Assembly: GCA_031275955.1 (NCBI GenBank)
Contig: JAISNZ010000052.1
Location: 1-6,496, forward strand
DNA: 6,496 nucleotides
Reading direction: 5' to 3'
Source: Desulfovibrio sp.
Lineage (GTDB): Bacteria; Desulfobacterota; Desulfovibrionia; Desulfovibrionales; Desulfovibrionaceae
Shown: positions 1 to 5,004 of the stretch, in pieces
Layout of the letters: every line of letters begins with the position of its first letter
Position numbering within the stretch: position 1 is the first letter of the stretch
Made by a program: the position numbers and the translations under genes
The notes under the pieces: generated by a model
Told to the model about the DNA's origin: nothing
Seen by the model: only the letters and a program-made list of their open reading frames with translations
Database searches by the model: none

Positions 1-2165
1 CCGCGATCCCGCGGGGGGCGGGAAGGCCGGGCGGTATCTTCCGGGTTCCAGGCGATGCCCCGGGCTTCCTGCAGGACGACCCTGCGTGACGCCCTGATTC
101 TATCTCCATTGATCTCAATAACCTTTACGGTAATGATGTCCCCCGGCCTGACCACGTCCTCCACTTTTTCCACCCGCTCGGCGGCCAGCTGGGAAATGTG
201 GACAAGGGCCTCCATGTTGGGCGCCAGTTCCACGATACACCCGATTTCCAGGGTTTTGACGACCCTGGCCTCGTAATTTTTCCCCAGTTCCGCCCTCTGG
301 TCATATTGGAGCACCAGTTCTCTGGCCTTTTCCAGGGCCTCCAGCGAGGGGGCGAAAATCGCCACTTTGCCGGAATCGTCGATATCCACGGAAGCGCCTG
401 TCTCCGCGGTGATGGCCTTGATATTCTTGCCGCCGGGGCCGATGATCAGGCGGATGACGTCCGGATTCACCTCCACCTGGATATGCTGCGGCGCGTGGCG
501 GGAAAGCTCGGCGCGTGGGGCGGGCAGGGCCTTGGCCATTTCCGCGAGAATGTGCAGCCGGGCCACCTTGGCCTGTTCCAGGGCGCGGGCCATGATTTCC
601 GTGGAGATGCCCGTCACCTTGATGTCCATCTGCACGGCGGTCACGCCGTCAGCCGTGCCGGCAATCTTGAAATCCATATCTCCCAGGGCGTCTTCGTCGC
701 CCAGGATATCCGTGAGCACGATATGCTCTTTCCCTTCCTTGATCAGGCCCATGGCGATGCCGGCCACAGGAGCCTTCAGGGGCACGCCCGCGTCCATAAG
801 GGAAAGACAGCCGCCGCAGACGGCGGCCATGCTGGAAGATCCGTTGGATTCCAGTGTTTCCGCCACGACCCGGATAGTGAAGGGGAAGGTGTCGTCCGCG
901 GGCAGAACCGGGCGCAGAGCCTTTTCCGCCAGGGCGCCGTGCCCGATTTCCCGGCGTGAGACGCGCACAGGCTTTACTTCGCCCACAGAGAAGGGGGGAA
1001 AGTTGTAGTGGAGCATGAATTTTTTGGTCAGATCCCCGACCAGGGAGTCCATGCGCTGTTCATCCGTGGAGCTGCCCAAGGTGGCGATGACCAGGGACTT
1101 GGTTTCACCCCGGGCGAAGATGGCCGAACCGTGCGCCCTGGGCAGGGGGCCGGTTTCAATGAGGATGGGACGCACCGTCCTGGTGTCGCGGCCGTCGATG
1201 CGGATTCCTTCCTTGCGGATCCGCTCCCGGACGATGGTCTTTTCCAGCTCGCCCAGGATTTCGCCAAGAGCGGCCTGAGCCTCGGGAGAGGCGGCATAGG
1301 GAGAAGCGGCGGAGGTGAGGGCCGCCAGGGCCTTTTCCCTGATCGTCTTTTTGGCCTCCCTGCGGCGCATCTTTTCCGGCACGGCCAGGGCGGCCTTGAA
1401 GTCCGGCAAAATGGCCTTGGTGATGAATTCCTTCAGGCCGGAGAGATCCGGGGACTCCTTGAGGGGCCGTTTCTCCTTGCCCGCCAGACGGGTCAGTTCC
1501 ACCTGGGCCTCGATGAGGGGCCGCATTTCGGTATGCGCCCAGGCCAGGGCTTCAGCCACCACGTTTTCCGGCACAAAGAGGGCGTCGCCTTCCACCATGA
1601 CGACCGCTTCCCGGGAAGCGGCGATGATGAAGTTCAAATCGCTGTCCTTCAACTCCGTCAGGGTCGGATTGAGGATAAAGGCTCCGTTGATGCGGCCTAC
1701 GCGCGCTCCGGCCACCGGGCCCGCAAAGGGGATGGAGGAAAGGGACAGGGCAAGGGAAGCCCCGGTCAGAGCCAGGACATCGGGGTCATTTTCCTGATCC
1801 GCGGAAAGCACCGAGGCCAGGATCTGGACCTCGTCGCGGAACCCTTTGGGGAACAGGGGCCGCATGGGCCGGTCGATGAGCCTGGAGACGAGGGTTTCCC
1901 GCTCCGAGGGACGGCCGATTTCCCGACGGAAAAAACTGCCCGGAATGCGGCCGGCGGCGTACATCTTTTCCGTGTAGTCCACCGTCAGCGGGAAAAATCC
2001 CAGATCCCGCTCCAGAGGCTGGCTGCAGGCCGTGACCATGACCACGGTTTCGCCGCACTGCATCCAGACGGCGCCGTCGGCCTGATTGGCGATCCGCCCG
2101 GCCTCCATGATGATTTCCCTGCCGCCCAGGATCGCGCGTACGCGGGTATTGGCAAAAACACTCAT
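1..2165 (-). CDS. pnp: Polynucleotide phosphorylase (PNPase), 3' end beyond window
   Basis: PNPase degrades RNA 3' to 5' by phosphorolysis, releasing nucleoside diphosphates, and can also add tails; in bacteria it is a cytoplasmic trimer. The frame runs open from the ATG at 2165 to the window edge, 721 codons. Visible parts: first RNase PH domain with the RNA-binding FFRR loop at residues 78-81, followed by a DRPMRPLFP segment; a helical linker; second RNase PH domain with NGSSSM at 441-446 and the DILGDED motif, aspartates at 486, 490 and 492, matching the catalytic aspartates of the family; KH domain with the GPGGK loop at 576-580; S1 domain from about 626 to 700. The chain continues into a Pro/Arg-rich tail cut by the window, so only a short C-terminal stretch should be missing. 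The ATG is chosen because AAGGAG lies five bases upstream and MSVFANTRVRAILGGRE suits the family start. The S1 core reads EIGCIVEL where DFGAFV is more usual. Identification is near certain. Confidence 0.98.
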   Translation of the reverse strand, partial: MSVFANTRVRAILGGREIIMEAGRIANQADGAVWMQCGETVVMVTACSQPLERDLGFFPLTVDYTEKMYAAGRIPGSFFRREIGRPSERETLVSRLIDRPMRPLFPKGFRDEVQILASVLSADQENDPDVLALTGASLALSLSSIPFAGPVAGARVGRINGAFILNPTLTELKDSDLNFIIAASREAVVMVEGDALFVPENVVAEALAWAHTEMRPLIEAQVELTRLAGKEKRPLKESPDLSGLKEFITKAILPDFKAALAVPEKMRRREAKKTIREKALAALTSAASPYAASPEAQAALGEILGELEKTIVRERIRKEGIRIDGRDTRTVRPILIETGPLPRAHGSAIFARGETKSLVIATLGSSTDEQRMDSLVGDLTKKFMLHYNFPPFSVGEVKPVRVSRREIGHGALAEKALRPVLPADDTFPFTIRVVAETLESNGSSSMAAVCGGCLSLMDAGVPLKAPVAGIAMGLIKEGKEHIVLTDILGDEDALGDMDFKIAGTADGVTAVQMDIKVTGISTEIMARALEQAKVARLHILAEMAKALPAPRAELSRHAPQHIQVEVNPDVIRLIIGPGGKNIKAITAETGASVDIDDSGKVAIFAPSLEALEKARELVLQYDQRAELGKNYEARVVKTLEIGCIVELAPNMEALVHISQLAAERVEKVEDVVRPGDIITVKVIEINGDRIRASRRVVLQEARGIAWNPEDTARPSRPPRDR

Positions 2166-2170
2166 AAAAA

Positions 2171-2176
2171 CTCCTT
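2171..2176 (-). promoter_or_regulatory. Shine-Dalgarno site of pnp
   Basis: The minus strand reads AAGGAG followed by five T and then ATG. This is an almost ideal ribosome binding site with a five-base spacer, and it fixes the pnp start at 2165. Confidence 0.85.
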
Positions 2177-2191
2177 GCAGGGGCATCCGGG

Positions 2192-2256
2192 AAAAAAGAA
2201 GCCGCGCGGACAGCCGCTCCCAAGGGGCCCCGCAAGGGGCTGGCTTCCTCTGTCCG
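2192..2256 (-). promoter_or_regulatory. pnp leader with two competing hairpins (possible attenuator)
   Basis: Two inverted repeats interleave in the leader transcript. CGGACAG (2256-2250) can pair with CTGTCCG (2213-2207), seven base pairs. GAAGCC (2247-2242) can pair with GGCTTC (2203-2198), six base pairs, and the second arm runs straight into six T (2197-2192). The arms alternate, so the two stems exclude each other unless they form a pseudoknot. A small inner hairpin, GCCCC-TTGC-GGGGC (2240-2227), fits inside either. The second form resembles an intrinsic terminator, though its loop of 38 bases is large. PNPase is known to autoregulate through a structured 5' leader in Escherichia coli; that this leader does anything similar is inference. 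GC-rich DNA makes chance pairing likely. Confidence 0.4.
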
Positions 2257-2305
2257 GAATTCCCTTCGCAACTTTTTTGATTGGGGCATCATCGCCCCGC
2301 GCCGC

Positions 2306-2342
2306 AAGAAAAAATCCTGGGAAGACCATGTCTTCCCAGGAT
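2306..2342 (-). terminator. Rho-independent terminator between rpsO and pnp
   Basis: The minus strand carries a perfect 13-base-pair stem, ATCCTGGGAAGAC (2342-2330) with GTCTTCCCAGGAT (2326-2314), closed by a three-base loop. It is followed by TTTTTTCTT (the A at 2314 closes the stem and also begins the T run). It lies ten bases after the rpsO stop codon, where the polymerase leaves rpsO. Stem strength, tight loop and T tract make this a textbook intrinsic terminator for the infB-rpsO transcript. pnp lies downstream in the same direction, so some read-through or a separate start is needed to express it. Confidence 0.92.
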
Positions 2343-2351
2343 GCGCCGCCG

Positions 2352-2621
2352 CTATTTGCGCAGGCCAAGTTTTTCAAGAATGGTCCGGTATCGCTGAACA
2401 TCTGTTTTTTTCAAATAGTTCAACAGATTGCGGCGGCGTCCCACCAGCTTGAGCAGTCCCTGGCGGGAATGAAAATCCTTTGTGTGCGTTTTGAAATGAG
2501 AGGCCAGATCCTGGATCCGGGCGGAGAGCAGGGCAATTTGCACCTCGGGCGAGCCTGTATCTCCTTCATGTTTGGCGTGGGCGTCAATGACGGCCTTTTT
2601 TTGTTCCACGTTCATGACCAC
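2352..2621 (-). CDS. rpsO: 30S ribosomal protein S15
   Basis: S15 binds 16S rRNA (central domain) early in 30S assembly and contributes to a bridge to the 50S subunit. The product is 89 residues, the usual S15 length, starting at GTG (2621) and ending at TAG. Conserved pieces are visible: GDTGSPEVQ at 20-28, HFKTH at 42-46, DFHSRQGLLKLVGRRRNLL at 49-67 and the YLKK-DVQRY segment at 69-78. GTG is preferred over the ATG two codons later (2615) because the GGAGG at 2634-2630 lies eight bases before GTG but fourteen before ATG, and the resulting MVM start fits what I remember of Desulfovibrio S15. An ATG further upstream in the same frame overlaps truB and gives no S15-like sequence. The gene follows truB after 26 bases and ends just before a strong terminator. 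S15 represses its own mRNA in several bacteria; a candidate structure upstream is listed separately. Confidence 0.98.
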   Translation of the reverse strand: MVMNVEQKKAVIDAHAKHEGDTGSPEVQIALLSARIQDLASHFKTHTKDFHSRQGLLKLVGRRRNLLNYLKKTDVQRYRTILEKLGLRK

Positions 2622-2629
2622 AGCGAAAT

Positions 2630-2634
2630 CCTCC
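2630..2634 (-). promoter_or_regulatory. Shine-Dalgarno site of rpsO, decides the GTG start
   Basis: GGAGG on the minus strand, followed by eight bases and then GTG. The spacing to GTG is optimal, while the spacing to the nearby ATG (14 bases) is too long. The site can also pair with the CCCC just upstream (2643-2640), which may hide it from the ribosome. Confidence 0.75.
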
Positions 2635-2641
2635 AAGATGG

Positions 2642-2657
2642 GGAAGCCTAGGCTTCC
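2642..2657 (-). repeat. 16-bp perfect palindrome at the truB stop, before the rpsO ribosome site
   Basis: GGAAGCCTAGGCTTCC is a perfect 16-base palindrome that contains the truB TAG stop. In RNA it can fold as a six-base-pair stem with a CUAG loop, ending seven bases before the rpsO Shine-Dalgarno site. It has no T tract, so it is not a terminator. A role in rpsO translation control is possible but unproven. Confidence 0.6.
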
Positions 2658-3613
2658 TGGTTCCACAGCCCCCGCATCACGGCCCAGCGGGCGGCGCCGT
2701 CCGTGAGGACGGCCAGGGCCAGGGGGAGGCCCGAAGGGGCCAGCAGGAGGAGCTTCCCGCCAGGGGCGCAAGCGTCTTCCGCCAGTCTGGCCGGGTCATG
2801 GGGCAGGGATCTTCCCTGACGCACCAATCCCGCCTCCTCCCAAGAGAGAGGAATTTTCGGCCAGTGGGGCAAGGCCTCGGCAATGCCCGTCACCTTCTGG
2901 GCAAACCGTTCCGGCTCGCACAGCACTTCCTCCAGGGAATGGGCCATGGACAACGGATACGGGTGGCTGTACTCCCGGACGAGTTCCGTCAGCATGGCGC
3001 CGCACCCTAATCGCTTCCCCAAGCTGTGGGCCAGAGAGCGTATGTAGGTGCCGGAACTGCACGTCACCCGGAAGCGAATACGCGAGGGGCCGACCAGTTC
3101 GGCCTCTGCGCGGAAAATCAGCACGGTCTTTCGTCTGACCGGCACAGGAACGCCTTTGCGCGCCAGGGCATACAGCGGCTTGCCCTCATGCTTCGCCGCG
3201 GAATAGGGCGGCACTTCCTGTTCGGAAAGACCGGCCAGGGCGGCGAAGGCGCTGTCCACCTCCGCCCGGGTGATGTGATCCGCCGCCTGCTGGGACAGAA
3301 TTCGCCCCTCCGCGTCCCAGGTGTCGGTCTCCACTCCCAGTCGGATGATTCCGGAGTACACCTTGCGGCTGTCCTTCTCCATGAGGAAGGCGGAAATCTT
3401 GGTCGCCTGTCCCAGCAGGACGATTAGAACTCCTTCCGCCATGGGGTCCAGCGTGCCGGCATGGCCGATTTTTTTCTGGGACAGGACCTGCTTGATCCTG
3501 CCCAGGCACCAGCCGGAGGAAGGACCCCGGGGCTTGCGCAAAACCAGAACGCCGTTCTGCTGCGGCACGGCGTGGCCATCCGGGCGTCCGCCGCGAGGTT
3601 TTTTCGCATCCAT
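2648..3613 (-). CDS. truB: tRNA pseudouridine(55) synthase TruB
   Basis: TruB converts U55 in the T-loop of tRNAs to pseudouridine. The product is 321 residues. The substrate-binding start GVLVLRKPRGPSS is at 21-33; the catalytic motif HAGTLDPMAEGVL is at 51-63, with the nucleophilic aspartate at 56; VPPYSAAKHEGKPLYALAR is at 134-152; CSSGTYIRSLAHSLG is at 185-199, followed by GCGAMLTELVREYSHP. The C-terminal part ends in WAVMRGLW, as in the remembered Desulfovibrio enzymes. The ATG at 3613 is the only ATG before the first motif, and an in-frame stop lies seven codons upstream at 3634-3632. It leaves about 20 extra basic residues before the conserved core. The Shine-Dalgarno site is poor: GGAAG directly abuts the ATG. 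The gene sits 90 bases after the DHH gene and 26 before rpsO. It ends in TAG inside a palindrome. Confidence 0.97.
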   Translation of the reverse strand: MDAKKPRGGRPDGHAVPQQNGVLVLRKPRGPSSGWCLGRIKQVLSQKKIGHAGTLDPMAEGVLIVLLGQATKISAFLMEKDSRKVYSGIIRLGVETDTWDAEGRILSQQAADHITRAEVDSAFAALAGLSEQEVPPYSAAKHEGKPLYALARKGVPVPVRRKTVLIFRAEAELVGPSRIRFRVTCSSGTYIRSLAHSLGKRLGCGAMLTELVREYSHPYPLSMAHSLEEVLCEPERFAQKVTGIAEALPHWPKIPLSWEEAGLVRQGRSLPHDPARLAEDACAPGGKLLLLAPSGLPLALAVLTDGAARWAVMRGLWNQEA

Positions 3614-3703
3614 CTTCCGGGCCTGTTTACGCTAAAACCTTGCCCGCGTCCACAGGAAGACGGCTCTCTTCGGGGCGGGAACATTTTGCGGCCCGTTCCA
3701 GGC
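3614..3703. other. 90-base gap between the DHH gene and truB
   Basis: This is the longest spacer among the five upstream genes. It holds a weak inverted repeat, GGAAC at 3699-3695 with GTTCC at 3682-3678 (minus strand) and a 12-base loop, with no T run after it. I see no convincing promoter, terminator or small gene here. Confidence 0.4.
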
Positions 3704-4696
3704 TCAGAGCTCGGCCTCCAGGGCGTCCAGCACGGCCCCGGCCAGAGCCCGGGGGGACATGGCCACGTCGGCGCCGGCAGCGGCCGCGTGACCGCCGCCG
3801 CCGAAGGAGGCGGCCACCTTCTGCACATTCACCCCTGTGCCGCGCAAGCTCAGTTTGCAGACGCCGTCTTCATCCTCGCGGATGAACACGGCCACGCGCA
3901 CGCCCCGGATCTTCCGCAGCCAGGAGGCATACCCGTCCAGGCTGGATTTTTTCAGCCCCAGGTCCCGCAGATAGCGGCGGGGGACGAGACTGCAGGCGAC
4001 AGCTCCCCCCTTATGCAGGGTCACTTCGCTCAGCAGCCTCCCCCAGAGGCGCATCCGTTCCAAGGTCCAGACGTTCTCGTATTTTTGGCTGAAGTCGGCG
4101 ACCCGCAGGCCGCTCCGGACAACGCGCCCGGCCATGGCAAAGCATTCCGCGTCGGTATTGGCAAAGCTGAAATTGCCGGTGTCCGCCACCAGGGAAAGAT
4201 AAACGGCCCAGCCGAGGTCTCCGGCCAGGGGGAGATCCAGATATTCCGCCAGGAGGCCCACCATCAGGCCCGTGGCGGCATAGCGGCAGTCCGCCCAGTT
4301 GGAGTCGGCGAAAAGGGTATTGTGGAGATGGTGGTCGATGTTCAGGGTGGCGGTTGTCTCCCAGCCGGAGACCGGGGCGCGCCGGGTCAGAAAAAAATCT
4401 TCCAGGACGCCGGTGCGGGAGGCGTCGCCGCAATCCGTGGCCACCGCCAGATCCGGCCTCCAGCCGTCCAGTTCGTCCAGGGAGCGGACCCAGGGACAGG
4501 GCAGGGGGAGAAAGGAAAGAAACTCCGGCAGACCGGTGCCCAGAAACAGGCGGCAGTCACAGCCCTTGGCCATGACCACATGGGCTATGGCGGCGGCTGA
4601 TCCGATGGCGTCGCCGTCCGGATTGACGTGGGTGAGCGCCAGGACGCGTTTTTTGCCCCGCAGGGCGGCGGCGGCGGCTTCCAGAGAATTGTTCAT
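3704..4696 (-). CDS. nrnA: DHH/DHHA1 phosphoesterase, NrnA-type nanoRNase/pAp phosphatase
   Basis: Enzymes of this family use two metal ions to degrade RNA oligonucleotides of a few bases (nanoRNase), and many also dephosphorylate 3'-phosphoadenosine 5'-phosphate. The product is 330 residues, close to the family's usual 310-340. DHH domain motifs: THVNPDGDAIGS at 22-33, DCGD at 88-91, the name-giving NIDHHLHN at 119-126 and ADTGNFSFANT at 171-181. The DHHA1 domain carries the substrate-binding GGGGHAAAAG at 299-308. All metal-binding residues expected of the family appear present. The ATG at 4696 is chosen because AAGGGAG lies just upstream and the protein then begins with a normal family N-terminus. 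A longer frame reaching into the preceding gene gives an unrelated sequence. Neighbours fit RNA turnover: PNPase, encoded in the same cluster, leaves short oligonucleotides that such enzymes finish. Whether this protein does both reactions cannot be read from sequence. Confidence 0.93.
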   Translation of the reverse strand: MNNSLEAAAAALRGKKRVLALTHVNPDGDAIGSAAAIAHVVMAKGCDCRLFLGTGLPEFLSFLPLPCPWVRSLDELDGWRPDLAVATDCGDASRTGVLEDFFLTRRAPVSGWETTATLNIDHHLHNTLFADSNWADCRYAATGLMVGLLAEYLDLPLAGDLGWAVYLSLVADTGNFSFANTDAECFAMAGRVVRSGLRVADFSQKYENVWTLERMRLWGRLLSEVTLHKGGAVACSLVPRRYLRDLGLKKSSLDGYASWLRKIRGVRVAVFIREDEDGVCKLSLRGTGVNVQKVAASFGGGGHAAAAGADVAMSPRALAGAVLDALEAEL

Positions 4697-4699
4697 ACT

Positions 4700-4706
4700 C
4701 TCCCTT
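4700..4706 (-). promoter_or_regulatory. Shine-Dalgarno site of the DHH gene, overlapping the previous stop
   Basis: AAGGGAG on the minus strand, three bases before ATG. Its first two A are the last two bases of the TAA stop of the DUF503 gene. The shared bases suggest the two genes are translated in a coupled way. Confidence 0.65.
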
Positions 4707-5001
4707 ACGGCAGATCCCCCGCCTGGACGGAGATTTCGCTGTAAACCATTTCTTCGGGACAGACGGCTTCCATCATGGACAGGCACTTGCTCAGACGGCT
4801 TTCCAGGTGGCGCTTGTCATTGCTGACGGAAACCACAGCCAGGCAGAGCCGGGACATGTCGTTTTCCGAATCCACCTCGGCAACGGCGACGTTGAACTTC
4901 CCCCGGACCTTCTGCTTGAGGCTGTTCGCCACCCGCCGTTTGTCCTTGAGGGATTCGTTGCCGTGCAGGCGGTACTCCACTCCAAGGGTGCCGATGAACA
5001 T
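4705..5001 (-). CDS. ylxP: DUF503 family small protein (YlxP-like)
   Basis: A 98-residue protein of the DUF503 family, recognised from MFIGTLGVEYRLHGNESLKD, the KDKRRVANSLKQKVRGKFNV segment and VAEVDS, followed by VVSVSNDKRHLESRLSK in the second half. In Bacillus subtilis the homologue is YlxP, encoded directly after infB, and the position here is the same. The molecular role of the family is not well established; its constant place beside infB suggests a link to ribosome assembly or initiation. The ATG at 5001 follows the infB stop TAG by three bases. I see no strong Shine-Dalgarno in that space; the nearest purine-rich stretch, GAGGAAG, lies about 17 bases upstream inside infB. Translation may therefore depend on ribosomes finishing infB. 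The full family length is present and nothing looks broken. Confidence 0.9.
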   Translation of the reverse strand: MFIGTLGVEYRLHGNESLKDKRRVANSLKQKVRGKFNVAVAEVDSENDMSRLCLAVVSVSNDKRHLESRLSKCLSMMEAVCPEEMVYSEISVQAGDLP

Positions 5002-5004
5002 TGG

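Noticed and set aside
198..959. 253-codon plus-strand frame opposite the pnp C-terminal half
   Set aside because: Shadow of pnp; the translated sequence shows no domain.
2283..2298. GGGGC...GCCCC hairpin downstream of the rpsO terminator
   Set aside because: Five base pairs with a six-base loop; on the minus strand it is followed by A-rich sequence, not T, so it is not a second terminator.
1786..2307. 173-codon minus-strand frame overlapping the pnp start
   Set aside because: It overlaps pnp in another frame and gives an Arg/Gly-rich sequence; pnp has the ribosome site and the family motifs.
2166..2310. Possible sigma70-type promoter for pnp
   Set aside because: Several TTGCGG/TTGCGA hexamers occur on the minus strand, but none has a credible TATAAT-like hexamer at 16-18 bases.
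1008..2651. 547-codon open frame on the plus strand opposite pnp and rpsO
   Set aside because: It is antisense to two certain genes and crosses their terminator; the translation is Gly/His/Gln-rich low-complexity with no family resemblance. High GC content makes such shadow frames common.
3678..3699. GGAAC...GTTCC inverted repeat between the DHH gene and truB
   Set aside because: Only five base pairs with a 12-base loop and no T tract; too weak to call a terminator or regulatory hairpin.
3461..4600. 379-codon plus-strand frame opposite the DHH gene and truB
   Set aside because: Antisense shadow of well-supported genes, with no recognisable domain and no convincing ribosome site.
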